Notes: generated by a model from the sequence alone, not told the origin. Shown: positions 31,136 to 42,619, counted from the stretch's first letter. The stretch is 64,000 nt of DNA from Mytilinidion resinicola (GCF_010093595.1 NW_022985467.1:183399-247398), one strand, 5' to 3'. A program made the numbers and translations.

Positions 31136-32789
31136 GAGCTGGAGACCATGTGAAAATGCCTACGGCTGTTTTCTTTCTTAGCTTTTAGATCTCGGTGTGC
31201 CATCTCAGGCGACAGTGTCTGCTAGTCCTTACTTTGCAACGCTTTTGAATTCCATCTTGTGATTTCCCAGCTTTCTATCCGTCGCTTCCTTCGTCCATTT
31301 TCACTATCGGGTCGCGTCGTGCTACCTTCGATTATTTACTCGTACACTCTCCTTCTCACTCGCTTGCGCGTGCACATCGCCACACTTTCCGATCATATCA
31401 AGCCAAGAGTTGCCAAAAGGGCGTGTGTCCGTGAACACATAGACACCTGGACATGCGAGACTATCTGCATACCTGGACATGCGGCACCCTCCTGCGCCTT
31501 TCGACTAGCTTGTGCCGAAGCTGCCTAGGGAAGTGAAGTAGTTGGAGAGCGATATCATGTGCCAATCACGTGACTCGGCAGATCCAAAAGAGGTCTTTTG
31601 AGTATTAAAGCTTATCTCGACAGATTCGGGACTTCCTTCGCTATGGAGTGGGACCTTGACGTTCCATCATCGTTAGACATTATGACTCTGTCAAGATACC
31701 ACACATCATCAGCCGCTCATCAACGAGACCCGCACCTGCTCTTTTGCTGGTTCAAAGCACGGAATTTTGTTCCTCCGCACCCAAAACCGAAAAGACAAAT
31801 GCAAACATGTGCAAGCCCCCATGGAGGCACGGAAATTCACCAAGCTTTTCTTTCGTCTCTATCAAAAGAGCCCTAATTCACCGCGTAGGCGATGCTTTCA
31901 CCATTTACCATCTCATCGTAATTCGCGCGCCTCTAAATCGAGCGACATCGTTTAAGGTCCTGCTGGAGTACGACATCGAATCCCTCCTGGAGGGTCTGAT
32001 TCGTTGGGAGATTCGGGCCTTGCAAGTTTTCCTCGACGCACTTAGGCGTTAAGTCGATTGACACGATGGAGTCGGATAGGACGCTGGAGACGGCGGCAGG
32101 AGACGACATCCTTCGCCTAGTACACCGGATTGTTCTGATGTCTCTTGGGTCAATCTCCGACAACGAGCGCACCGACAGGACTGCAAGTGAAGCGATTGGT
32201 GGGCGCGGTGAGTCATGCCGCAGAGGGCGACATCATACAAGTTGATTTCATACAAACGTTATTTAAGAAATTATGGTTTCAGTAGATTGATTTCTTTCAG
32301 TGCAAAACAGGTAATGTAATTCCTGCTATTTGGGGTTAGTAATTCTGCTATCTTGTGAAGTCCATGGTCCGCTTCAAATCTCATTAGCTAGTCTGCTAGA
32401 CTTTGTTGACTACTTTTATATGCTTAGGTATAAGCACTCCTATCTTATCACTAAGATATCGCTCGTCATGCCACCTTGTAGCAAATAATGACTTCATCCC
32501 CGGACCTAAAGCCACTTCGACGGTACGCTGAGATTCACCAGGCCGCTTCTATCAGGGCTGTCCCACCCTGCAACGAAGCACAGTCAGAGCGCTCACTCGC
32601 GACTCGGGTCGCTCATTCACCACGCCGGCGTCGTGCGCGCGTTCATACATTTCCTCAACATCAAACTTTCCAGGCAGCTCACCAACATCCTCCACAACCG
32701 CGCCCCCCACCATAGCTCACCACAAACCTACCCGCATCCTACAATCAAGCCATCTACAACCACCCTATCTACGACGGGTCCCTACGGCC
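31136..32789. other. Intergenic, no supported gene
   Basis: Overlapping short frames at 31598-32052 show no known domain and no clear splice partner. The last 300 bp are CA-rich and precede the RING gene, so they probably include its leader. Confidence 0.4.
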
Positions 32790-34568
32790 ATGGACGATCG
32801 CATGCCATCGACTCTCGAAGAGTTCTTGCAGAATCACGTATTGGAGATTCCTACGGAATGTCAAATCTGCTTCGAGGGATTTGACACGGGAAATCATACA
32901 GCGGTCCTAGCGACTAGCAATCCGCGCTGTCATCATGTATTCGGACTCATTTGTCTGATCAAATGGCTCAAAAGCGACTTTGCGAGGAAGAAGGAATGCC
33001 CAGTCTGTACGAACGTATTCTACCAGTCGGAACCCATCTCCATGGTTCTTCGGCTCCGTAGGATTCAAGCTCAACTTGACGCTATTGGCGCCGCTGTCGC
33101 CCCGGACGCTCTGCCCACCGCTGGTCCTGTTGATGCCGAATTCTCCCTTGCCCGGGAAGTCGAAGATTATCTCCTTCCACAGAACAAGAACCGAATTCTT
33201 GGCGTCCTGGTCGACGGGCTTCACGTTGATGCTGTCCTCTTCACGTTTCACTTGGCGCTGTTCAATTCTGCCGCCCTCAGAGCCCTCCGTGTCGGCCTCC
33301 TCGCCTGCCTTCAAGATGCCACTATTGCCAGCTCCACTGGCCACCCCCCTGCCATAATTGCATCCCTTTGCACTGCCGTTCGCGACGCACTAGAAGACCC
33401 CTTCGCTTTGGTTCCAGTGCCTCCAGTGGCGTGGTTGGCACCCGCGGTCGCTGCTCTCCTTGTTCCCGACAGCCTAGGTAATGTCATAGTTAACCTTATA
33501 CATTGGCTCAATGCGTCTGAAACCTCCAACGCCTTCGCTATCGCTCTTCTCAGTCCTGCTGTTGTGAACGCCTACCGGGCCAGCTTGCTCGCCCGCCTCG
33601 AAGATCCCACTATTGCCGAAGCCACGGGTCGCCCGGCTGCCTCTATCGAAGAACTTTGCATCAATCTCCGCGCGGCTCTAGCACCCTTAGTTCCTGTACC
33701 GGTCGCTGACCCCGTTCAAAATGCTGTAACGGAAGCGCCTATCGTCCAGGCCGTGCCCGCCTCTTCAGTAGAAGCACATCTCTCGAACCTCATCCCGGAC
33801 GACCAGGTAGACGATAATCTGTCCATTACCCCAGCAGTCATACGGGTGCTCACTCCTGCCCTTCTTGGTCGAGGCATCGACGCCGCTGCTGTTGAGGCTC
33901 TCAACGCCCGAGAAATGCACGTCGTCGATACCATGATCGATCCTGCCCGACTTCGCACCTTTCGCGCTATGATGCTCGACGACGCGACACTCTCTGAGCA
34001 GAATCGTGCTGAATTTCTTGCTGCAAACAACGCTGCTGCCCGAGAGGCTCCTGTTGTCCCTGCTAGCCCTGAGACTCCTCGGGCCGCCGTAGCTCCTGTC
34101 CAGCCTACTGCCGAGGCCTTGGCCCTGCGCGACACGAGATTTATACCCGCCATGGAATCTCGTGCCATAGCGGACGTCTACTTCCGGGCGCTGATGGGTG
34201 GTGCGGTCAACCAGGGTGCTCTCGACGCTCTAAACGCTCTTGATCCCCGCATCGCGACGTATATCTTGGACCCCGTCTGCCTTCAAGCCTCTCGCATTAG
34301 GTTTCTGGCTGTCAGTGGCCACGGACGCGTCCCTGAACACATCCGGGAACTAATCCGCGCTGCCTATGACGCTGCTGCCCTGGAGAATCCCGTTCATCCC
34401 GCAGCGCCTGCAGCACTAGTTGACAACGCCCCAGACCTACCAGTGCTTGGTTTTGCACTCAATGTCTTCTTTGGAATCATTCTTGGTATGGTCGTTGTCA
34501 TCATGATAGCGGGCGCTATTGGAATCCTTGGCTCTATTCTTGAGAAGATTGCTGGCTATCAGCCCTGA
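32790..34568 (+). CDS. RING-finger protein with C-terminal membrane anchor
   Basis: A single exon of 592 residues. A RING-like finger occupies residues 24-73: C24, C27, C47, H49, C55, C70, C73. The expected fifth ligand (His/Cys) is Gly52, in the motif CHHVFGLIC. The middle 450 residues are Ala/Pro/Val-rich. Imperfect internal repeats of about 80 residues contain YRASLLARLEDPTIAEATGRP and RVGLLACLQDATIASSTGHP. A strong membrane segment (FALNVFFGIILGMVVVIMIAGAIGIL) lies close to the C-terminus. RING proteins are usually E3 ubiquitin ligases; a membrane-bound ligase is inferred but the missing ligand leaves doubt. Two related RING-membrane genes follow at 37564 and 39542. Confidence 0.82.
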   Translation: MDDRMPSTLEEFLQNHVLEIPTECQICFEGFDTGNHTAVLATSNPRCHHVFGLICLIKWLKSDFARKKECPVCTNVFYQSEPISMVLRLRRIQAQLDAIGAAVAPDALPTAGPVDAEFSLAREVEDYLLPQNKNRILGVLVDGLHVDAVLFTFHLALFNSAALRALRVGLLACLQDATIASSTGHPPAIIASLCTAVRDALEDPFALVPVPPVAWLAPAVAALLVPDSLGNVIVNLIHWLNASETSNAFAIALLSPAVVNAYRASLLARLEDPTIAEATGRPAASIEELCINLRAALAPLVPVPVADPVQNAVTEAPIVQAVPASSVEAHLSNLIPDDQVDDNLSITPAVIRVLTPALLGRGIDAAAVEALNAREMHVVDTMIDPARLRTFRAMMLDDATLSEQNRAEFLAANNAAAREAPVVPASPETPRAAVAPVQPTAEALALRDTRFIPAMESRAIADVYFRALMGGAVNQGALDALNALDPRIATYILDPVCLQASRIRFLAVSGHGRVPEHIRELIRAAYDAAALENPVHPAAPAALVDNAPDLPVLGFALNVFFGIILGMVVVIMIAGAIGILGSILEKIAGYQP

Positions 34569-35175
34569 TAGTGGCATTTCCTTAGCGAAGTCTTCAGGCA
34601 TCGAAGACTAGGCAACGGAATTGCGGACTTCTCTAACGCAACAGCCCGCAAATACTTGTCTAGCGTGGTTTGCGGCGGCTGCAGTGGGCTATTGCAGATA
34701 CGAAAGAGGAGTACTTTGATGAAGCGGAATTTTAGTTGGCTGCAGGAGGCCTAGAAAAGACCTTCTCCCTAATGCGGTGAACAATATGCTCCTCGGGCAA
34801 TAATTTGTAGCTAGCTATGGCACCCGAACAGTCAGTCATAAGGCAAGTCACCAAGACGCACGCCCTCACAATGGATATATACGTTTCTCTCAGATACCGC
34901 TCATGCACTGTGACCTAACCCAAACCTGTGCCGTGATTAGGCTAGTCTGAAAATCTTAATTATGTCGTAAGATCCAAGGTTCCTTCCCACCAGCGGCATT
35001 ATTTAGCGACCCTCATCCCTAGTGCGATCAATACACGCGCACAGTAATGAATTTCCCTTACTAAGCTTGCTGGACTCGACAGATAGAAGACCAAGGGTTG
35101 CGATCTGTTGTAGCCCCATATCCATCGCTGTCGGCCCCTTCCTGTCTAGCCGCTTACTCAGCAGCTTCCTGTGTA
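34569..35175. other. Intergenic, nothing recognised
   Basis: This is the 3' flank of the RING gene up to the TA target site of the next pogo element. No gene was seen. Confidence 0.5.
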
Positions 35176-35259
35176 ACGTAATCCACAAGTTAGTGGCCCG
35201 CACAAGCTAGTGGCCCACCCAACCACGCTACCGAGGCCAAATATTCCGAATTACTCCAC

Positions 35260-36253
35260 NNNNNNNNNNNNNNNNNNNNNNNNNNNNNNNNNNNNNNNNN
35301 NNNNNNNNNNNNNNNNNNNNNNNNNNNNNNNNNNNNNNNNNNNNNNNNNNNNNNNNNNNNNNNNNNNNNNNNNNNNNNNNNNNNNNNNNNNNNNNNNNNN
35401 NNNNNNNNNNNNNNNNNNNNNNNNNNNNNNNNNNNNNNNNNNNNNNNNNNNNNNNNNNNNNNNNNNNNNNNNNNNNNNNNNNNNNNNNNNNNNNNNNNNN
35501 NNNNNNNNNNNNNNNNNNNNNNNNNNNNNNNNNNNNNNNNNNNNNNNNNNNNNNNNNNNNNNNNNNNNNNNNNNNNNNNNNNNNNNNNNNNNNNNNNNNN
35601 NNNNNNNNNNNNNNNNNNNNNNNNNNNNNNNNNNNNNNNNNNNNNNNNNNNNNNNNNNNNNNNNNNNNNNNNNNNNNNNNNNNNNNNNNNNNNNNNNNNN
35701 NNNNNNNNNNNNNNNNNNNNNNNNNNNNNNNNNNNNNNNNNNNNNNNNNNNNNNNNNNNNNNNNNNNNNNNNNNNNNNNNNNNNNNNNNNNNNNNNNNNN
35801 NNNNNNNNNNNNNNNNNNNNNNNNNNNNNNNNNNNNNNNNNNNNNNNNNNNNNNNNNNNNNNNNNNNNNNNNNNNNNNNNNNNNNNNNNNNNNNNNNNNN
35901 NNNNNNNNNNNNNNNNNNNNNNNNNNNNNNNNNNNNNNNNNNNNNNNNNNNNNNNNNNNNNNNNNNNNNNNNNNNNNNNNNNNNNNNNNNNNNNNNNNNN
36001 NNNNNNNNNNNNNNNNNNNNNNNNNNNNNNNNNNNNNNNNNNNNNNNNNNNNNNNNNNNNNNNNNNNNNNNNNNNNNNNNNNNNNNNNNNNNNNNNNNNN
36101 NNNNNNNNNNNNNNNNNNNNNNNNNNNNNNNNNNNNNNNNNNNNNNNNNNNNNNNNNNNNNNNNNNNNNNNNNNNNNNNNNNNNNNNNNNNNNNNNNNNN
36201 NNNNNNNNNNNNNNNNNNNNNNNNNNNNNNNNNNNNNNNNNNNNNNNNNNNNN
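35260..36253. other. Assembly gap (Ns)
   Basis: 994 unspecified bases inside a repeat. The gap probably arose because the element is multicopy. Long open frames across it are artefacts. Confidence 0.99.
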
Positions 36254-37110
36254 ATGCATTCGATAATTGTAACCCATTCTCGATTGCCCGGCTGTACAGT
36301 CCTAGGCCGGCCGGCACGGTCTGTTCCAGTAACAACCCGGGCAGTTGCAATAACACCCATTTGGCAGCCGGTCTCATCAAAATTCCAGGTGTCTTCATCA
36401 AGAATTCCATATTGTATCTTAATATCTTGCACGCGTTTAAACCAGGCCCGGATAAGCACAGGATCTTCGCATTTAGCACGCTGATAGCCGTATTTGCGAT
36501 TAAATTTGGATTTTAGGTTGTCATGGCGGCTGATGAAATTTCGCACCCAGTTCTGGCCGACAGTATGGTAGCTGGCGTAGGAAGGGAGAATCAGTGAGGG
36601 AGACATGAGTTGTATTGAGGTTCTAGCGAGTGGCTATATAGTTGGAAGACGGTAGGAGTGGAACATGGTGAAACAAGGAGAAGTGACAGGAGCGTAGCAG
36701 CAGCGTAGCAGTAGCGTTCTAGTACAGTATCAAATACACTAGTTCTTACGCACTAGGGGGTGCATCCAGCTGCCACAGTAAGGGGGGTATTCTGTACAAC
36801 GCGTTGGCTAGCTAGAATGCTGGCCATCTGCCGTACAGTAGCAATACGGGGCGGCATGCCACGCTGGTCCATCGACAGAATCCTCTGTACAAGAACCTCT
36901 TCTTGTACAGGTGTAAGACGGCGATTTTTGGAGATAGCACCGCGTTGTGGAGGAATACCACGGGCGCGACGCGTAACCGTCTTTCTGGGCACATCGTATA
37001 GTTTCTCAACGCCTCGGAAGGATGTAATTTGGCCGGTCTTGTAGGCTTGAACGCCTAGAATAACTCTGCCTTCTTGAAAGATGGCTTCTTGTTGTTGTGG
37101 TGCTGCCATT
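36254..37110 (-). pseudogene. Pogo/Fot1 transposase, N-terminal half before assembly gap
   Basis: The frame from 37110 encodes the helix-turn-helix part (QITSFRGVEKLYDVPRKTVTRRARGI) and continues to ILASQR. A segment of about 200 bp (about 36570-36780) follows with a stop and no similarity to the other two copies. The DNA-binding and catalytic start then resume in another frame (VGQNWVRNFISRHDNLKSK, WNFDETGCQMGV, VVTGTDRAGRPRTVQPGNREW) up to the N run. The extra segment may be an intron or a small insertion. The catalytic DGH and PLD motifs fall in the gap. Activity cannot be judged. Confidence 0.75.
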
Positions 37111-37563
37111 GGGGTGGTTGTTGGACGACGCGTCGCGTGTTGAGTTGGGTGGGCCACTAGCTTGTGCGGGCCACTAACTTGTGGATTACGTTATATCTTT
37201 CCTCCTTCCGCTCAATAGCTAACTTCCTCACCTTCATCAATACAACAGCTTTTGGCTACACACCTTGTCTAGATCCGCTTCCCCTCTGACTGTCGCTCAT
37301 CGCCTATTGAAGTTCCTTATTGGGCAGCTGGGGTGGGTCCGAGGCTGTGGCATCGACCTTTGGAATGAAAAATTGATCCGCGGTTCTTTTTCAGCCTCGC
37401 CACACTGCCGAATATCACCCACATTATGATTCAAGCTCAACTTCACTAGAATTTATTGTACGTCTCATCCTTTTCATTACTTCCCTAATACCTCAATACT
37501 CTCTTAACGTCTCATCCGAAGCCAGCTTTCGAAACTTTTGAGCGGGCACGAAACTCAGCAACG

Positions 37564-38783
37564 ATGACTACCAAGCCCTACGTAACCCCATGACGTTACC
37601 AACTATTGTTTCAGCGGCTCAGTTGGTTCCTCAACCTACGTGGGAAGTGTCCATTCTGCTTGGAGTCGTTCGGCCGCGGGCACTTTGCCGTCGACATACC
37701 CAGCCACCCAACTTGCCGCCACATATTCGGATTTCACTGCCTCACAATGTGGCTCATCGACAACAACACGTGTCCTCTGTGCCGTAGCGTGTTATATGAA
37801 GAGCCTCCATGCGATCCGCCTCCACAATCGGGTCCGTATTCCCGCAGGCCTGATGGACCGCATAATAGCTTGGTAGAGGGTGTGGCATTTTTTGGCGCGG
37901 CAATGCATGGTCAGAGAAATTCTCGCGCGCTGATTGAGTCTGAGAAAGGATATATCACGTGAGCCTTCATTCACCCGTGGAACGTCTACAAATCTGGACC
38001 ATCTCACGATCAAACTCCCACCTACAACTAATATCCTCCGGAGTTCTCAAAATCACCATCAATCTAACCGAGCGCGCACAACCATCCATCGACGTTCCAG
38101 AGAATATGTCTTACATCAGAGGTCCGCAGCTGGGGGCCCAAGAGCGGAAGAATCTAATAGTGGAGGCACGGAGAAGGCTCGTGTGGGAGGCGCAGCTTAA
38201 AACAAAGGCACAGCAGGGGAGGGCTCAGCAACCTCGGTCTCAGGGATAGAGGCGATCTCAGGGCCAGAGGCAGTCTCAGGAGCAGGAGCAACTTCCCTCT
38301 GGACATGGAGAACAAGACGAAGACGAGGTGGATGCCCAGGAGCCGCAGACCTTAGATTGGGAGTCACTGCCACAGCAGCATCGACGCCAGCTCCGTCGCG
38401 AGGCTGAAGGCCAACACCCACAGCACCCTCACTCCCAATCTCAGCATCACCAGCGTTCACAACGTCCCTGGCAACAACTACGAGAGGAGGAATAGGAAGA
38501 ATGGAGCAATCCCATCAAGTACTTTTGCATGTATTACGTGATGTCATCATACGGCCTCCTCATGTTTGGCATCAATTGGCGTTATGTCCTCGTTATGGAC
38601 TTTCTCGCAACGGCCGGCTGCATATTCCTCTTCCTTGTGCCCCAGAACGGAACTCGATTGCAGCGGTTCTTATTCTTCCTATCCCTTGTTTTCGAGTTCC
38701 AGAACAAGCTGCATATGCCAAATTTGATAGTGAGGGCTTTATGGAGTATAGTAGTTGTTGCTGTACTCCTATTGCTGCTTTAG
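37564..38783 (+). pseudogene. RING-transmembrane paralogue, probably decayed
   Basis: A RING-like finger is encoded at 37645-37800 (C-P-F-C ... CRHIFGFHCL ... CPLCRSVLYE), with Gly again at the fifth ligand position. After a phase change that probably reflects an intron starting at GTGAGC 37959 (acceptor not resolved), a frame from 38103 encodes a charged, then Gln/Arg/His-rich region. It is broken by TAG at 38247 and TAG at 38493, both likely from Gln or Glu codons. It ends with two membrane segments (YVLVMDFLATAGCIFLFLV and LWSIVVVAVLLLLL) at 38783. The start codon at 37564 would need an implausibly short intron, so the 5' end is uncertain. Confidence 0.65.
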
Positions 38784-39541
38784 CTGCGATGGAATCGAGA
38801 TGGACAGGTTACAAGAACAAAGGTTTTAAGGTGGATGGCCGAGCAGGCTGAGAATACATTCGGATGAAGATTTGCCCACATTCCGGGTTTTTGCTGCAGT
38901 TTGACAAAGTTGACACTGTCCCTCAGTTCGAAGTGTGGACTTCAATATCACTGTTTACTTCAGGTCGGGAACATTAGGAGATTGTATTGCAGATTATACA
39001 ATCGCCAAGCCCATGAACTTACGTTTTTTGTTCCAATTTTAGGAAATGCTTGATATTACTCATGCCGCGGTAGAACAGCCGAGAGCCCATGATCCACATT
39101 ACGCTGACAAGATATAACAAACTGGCAGCTGGTGAAAAGTGATGAGAACTCTTGTGTATTGCTATGTAGGAGGATGGGTATATATAGGCGTAGAGGCGCC
39201 AAGCCAGCTAAGCGAAGGAACGCTGTTGAGCTGAAAGGTGACGCATGCAAGCTGAGGAATAGCGCTAAGGATGCGCTAGTACAGTAGCGTATGGACGGCT
39301 GCCACAAACTCAAAGTGTCTTTATCCGTGCATGTGACGTAACGCCCTTCTTCACCGGACTACATCCATGTACAAACGCGCGGGTATTTGTCGGAGCCCAG
39401 CAGGCCACGTCTACCTCCTAACTACCCCATCCCAAATCCTCACCTCCACACCTCCACATCATCCCACCTCTTCAAACGCGCCTCCCGATCTCCCAACCAT
39501 ACACCAGCCTCCCGCGCCTCCAACCCTCGATCTCACCAACA
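38784..39541. other. Intergenic, nothing recognised
   Basis: A 750-bp spacer between two RING paralogues. The last 150 bp are C-rich and probably form the leader of the next gene. Confidence 0.45.
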
Positions 39542-40225
39542 ATGCCTCGATACCGCCCACCTCCAACCGTCGAACAATTCTGGGACACCTACGTCTATCA
39601 CCTCCCCACCACCCCACTCTCAATTCAGAAGATTCTCCGCGGCCGCCGCAAGCACTGCCCAATCTGCCTCAAACCCTTCAGCGCAAGACATCAGTGTGTC
39701 CTCGTCGATACATTCACGAAATCCTTCAAATGCCATCACTTCATTGGGCGCGCGTGTCTGCGAAATGCGCTGAAGAAAGACAACCACTGTCCGATATGCC
39801 GGACCACGCTCCATGCACCGAGCTGGCGCGAGTGGTGGGAAGGAGTGAAGTATGACCTACACCCTCGAGTTCTGTGCGGGGACTTGCGACGAACGTGGCG
39901 CCGTTTGACTCGCGAGGAGAGGATCTTCATCAGCTGCATCCTGTCCAACGTATTCCTGGCGAGTATCCTTGTCGTTCAGCTGTTATCATTGCGCCGCGAT
40001 AGCCTGGCTATTCTCGCAGTCGTGATACTCATGGCTGTGGCGTTCGCTATCGCGCTCTGTCAGACTCCCCATCTGAGACGTAAGGATGGCCGATGGGTGG
40101 CAGATATGCTCCACGCGTGCTCTGTTTTGTTCCTTTATGTGTGGGTTGTGGTCCGTATGCCAAAGTATCTGGCGCATGGGACTGCTCTGAGGGTTTGGGG
40201 GTTGAGGTTGTGGGAGATGAGGTGA
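39542..40225 (+). CDS. RING-finger protein with three membrane segments
   Basis: A single exon of 227 residues. The RING-like finger has C39, C42, C64, H66, C72, C83 and C86, with Gly69 where the fifth ligand normally sits (CHHFIGRAC). Three hydrophobic stretches follow: about 126-148 (IFISCILSNVFLASILVVQLL), 153-171 and 186-205. The N-terminus (VEQFWDTYVYHLP) resembles the start of the 32790 paralogue (LEEFLQNHVLEIP). A membrane-embedded ubiquitin ligase is the likely class. It is the shortest and cleanest member of the three-gene set. Confidence 0.8.
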   Translation: MPRYRPPPTVEQFWDTYVYHLPTTPLSIQKILRGRRKHCPICLKPFSARHQCVLVDTFTKSFKCHHFIGRACLRNALKKDNHCPICRTTLHAPSWREWWEGVKYDLHPRVLCGDLRRTWRRLTREERIFISCILSNVFLASILVVQLLSLRRDSLAILAVVILMAVAFAIALCQTPHLRRKDGRWVADMLHACSVLFLYVWVVVRMPKYLAHGTALRVWGLRLWEMR

Positions 40226-40905
40226 AGGGGGCGAATGGTACGTCGGTTTGAGTTGGGATGCGGATACTTAATTGGCTTGTGGGACTTCCTAAGGGTTGGA
40301 GCTTGCGGTGTACGTTTTAAGAGGCGCGGTTCCTTCGCTGAGAGTTATCCCGCACTCGTGTACTGAAATTTGAAGCAGGATTAGAAGAATAGTTCAAGGC
40401 TGAAGCCATGGCCAGTGTATCCAATTCATCTATCGAAGGCCCGAATCCTTCCCCGGCTTTGCTATCACTTCTCTCACTTGTGCAACGATACATCACATTG
40501 CAGAGGAGACATAAATGGTGTGCAAGATAGAGGAACTGTTGCGCTAGGTATGGATGTGTGTCTGCTTGCGGGAGTGTATTATCATTAGAGTGTCTTTGAG
40601 TCTTCGAAAGCATCTAGATGTGACAAATCTGCATGTAAAATTTATTCTGAAAGCCTTATATGTAGGGTATGAATATTCACTAGAAGCATGGGGCTCACGA
40701 ATGAGAGAAACGATTATGTGTAAGTGTAGTTGTCTCGACTCACAAAATGTAGAAAAGAAGTAATATCTGCTTGAGGTCAATAGCAAGCGAGACAAGCTTC
40801 AGTTCACATTCCGCATAGTAAGCTATGACCCGATTAGGTCCCAAGAGTCCTACGAAGAAGAGAGTCTGCAAGTCCGTGCTAGCCTTGCTCACACCTTGTC
40901 CAACC
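40226..40905. other. Intergenic, nothing recognised
   Basis: Convergent gene ends (RING gene rightward, F-box remnant leftward) with no recognisable content between them. Confidence 0.45.
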
Positions 40906-41945
40906 TCATGGATAGTCCTTCCCCACAACCACCACTCCCCCATCCCGATCAAAGACCGTCACCTCTCTCAACTTCGGCAAAGACTTCGCCTCATGCCTCA
41001 CTAGCTGAACGCAGCCCTCCCACCTTCCCACTTCCCACCTCGTCTTCCGCAACTGTTTCTCGATCCTTTCCAGAAGTGCAAATTCCGCGAGCATGCAGTC
41101 CGTGGGATCGAGAATATTCTTAGGTCGGATAGACCTGAAGAACCCAGGATCCTCTGCAAAGATGTGCACCAGGGCATCTTTTGATGGCTTAGCGTTTCGC
41201 TCCAGTAAGTCTGCGTAACCTCATGGCGATCGACTTCATGTTGGCATTTAGCGCGGAATTCGCTTTTGAACGCATCGCTCATGCATTGCGGCGGTTTCTC
41301 AACAGAGAGGGACCGCACGGCGTTGGCGACGGACTCATTCGTGCAGAGTTTTTGGAATCAGTCGTAGCTGTCTTTCAAGAGGTTTACGGTGATGTGGGAG
41401 AAGGCATGCTCGGTGCCGATGTCGGAGAAGCGCTTGTTGACGCCCCGGAATGCCTTGAGATCGCTAATGTCTAGGCGAGTGCAGATGTCGTGGAGAAGTT
41501 CGGCGGGGAGGCGCTCGATGGGGCTAGAAGCTTTCGTTGCCTTCTCCTTTGCTAGTAGTCCACCCTGCTCCTTTTCACGTGTTCCACCTGTAGACTGATT
41601 CGACATGGCGTGGTCGTTGAACTGAGGCTTCTTTGAGAAAAGGGTGGGCTTACCCCCCGGAGACTCGAAATCGCATGGAATCACGACGGTGTGTAACGAA
41701 CTGGCGGTCGTGGTCTGAACTCTCTCCGTTGGAGGGTGAAGGATCGCAGCAGTGTGCTGGAGGTCGAACGGCTCGCCGGTCGTGGTCTGCGCTGGAGGGG
41801 ATTTGACGTTGCACGGGGGAGGTGTCACTGAGGATACACGCGCCGTACGATTGCTAGACTTGACTTCGAAACCGGCAGCCATTGGCGCAAGGGCTGATGC
41901 GATCACTTTTTCAGCGGTATCGCTCTCATCGCGGGTGTTCTCCAT
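40906..41945 (-). pseudogene. F-box paralogue 1, decayed
   Basis: From ATG 41945 a Ser/Thr/Pro-rich N-terminal part leads to an F-box (IERLPAELLHDICTRLDISDLKAFRGVNKRFSDIG). An in-frame TGA at 41358-41360 interrupts, and the same frame continues (FQKLCTNESVANAVRSLSVEKPPQCM). It aligns with FDKLRFIASNPEWAKSVRTITIETPLRCM of the intact paralogue at 44365. A frameshift near 41170 moves to the last frame (HIFAEDPGFFRSIR ... LPKLREV), which ends at 40906. Intact F-box proteins bridge Skp1 to substrates in SCF ubiquitin ligases. Confidence 0.78.
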
Positions 41946-42619
41946 TTTGGACGAGGAATTGGGAGATGTGCAGACGGACGAGGGGATGGGTTCGAGATTT
42001 TGTGGGGGTTGGGCGGGTGGTGGGCGTGGACCTGATAGGGAGACTATGTAGAATATCTAGTGGATGGAAAGGATTATATGTGCATTAGGAAAGGCGGCTG
42101 TCGAATCGTGTTAATAAGGAGCCCTGTGAATGTTACATTCACTCTGGTACGTTGTCAATTCAATAGAAGTCGCGCGCAGGCATAACCCAAATTTAGCAAA
42201 TGAAATAATTGCTAGATAGTCTAAGCCTTTAGCTCTCGAGCTTCTCTATTGAGGTTAGTCACATGGCTACAAAGAATTCATGGAGATGCGTCTGATATCG
42301 CCCAATTACCTCCTTTTCGTTCTCGCGGTCTTTCCTAAAAGGCAGAATACTAATGGCATATCTGTTCATCCTGGAGTACTTCTGAATGCCGACTCGCTTT
42401 AAGATTAGACATACACATAGAGGATCATATTATCCCCTTAGACGTAAGTATTATAGCTCTATTCGTTCAAAAGCGATATTGTGGTCAGATTCAAGAGACA
42501 TGAAATATTCGGGAACGGGTGTGGATCATAAACCAGGGCTGGGCAATCAAGTATTTCTAATGGCAATATATCCAGAGGAAGAGAAGTGGATTCATTTAGT
42601 ATGGACTACTAGAGAAGTT
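41946..42619. other. Intergenic, nothing recognised
   Basis: AT-rich spacer between two decayed F-box paralogues. The open frame 42386-42766 partly overlaps the second pseudogene on the opposite strand and has no recognisable domain. Confidence 0.4.

Larger units (their letters stand above)
35176..37191 (-). mobile_element. Fot1/pogo-type DNA transposon, copy 2 (contains assembly gap)
   Basis: Perfect 48-bp terminal inverted repeats at 35176-35223 and 37144-37191 start ACGTAATCCACAAGTTAGTG. They are flanked by TA (35174-35175, 37192-37193). Each repeat contains two near-identical 17-bp units (AAGTTAGTGGCCCGCAC and AAGCTAGTGGCCCACCC). The nominal length is 2016 bp, but 35260-36253 is N and its true length is unknown. 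The perfect termini and undecayed sequence indicate a younger element than the copy at 13002. Confidence 0.92.

Noticed and set aside
35190..36606. Long open frames of 349-451 codons on both strands
   Set aside because: They consist mainly of the N run at 35260-36253 and are translation artefacts; only 36254 onwards has real transposase sequence.
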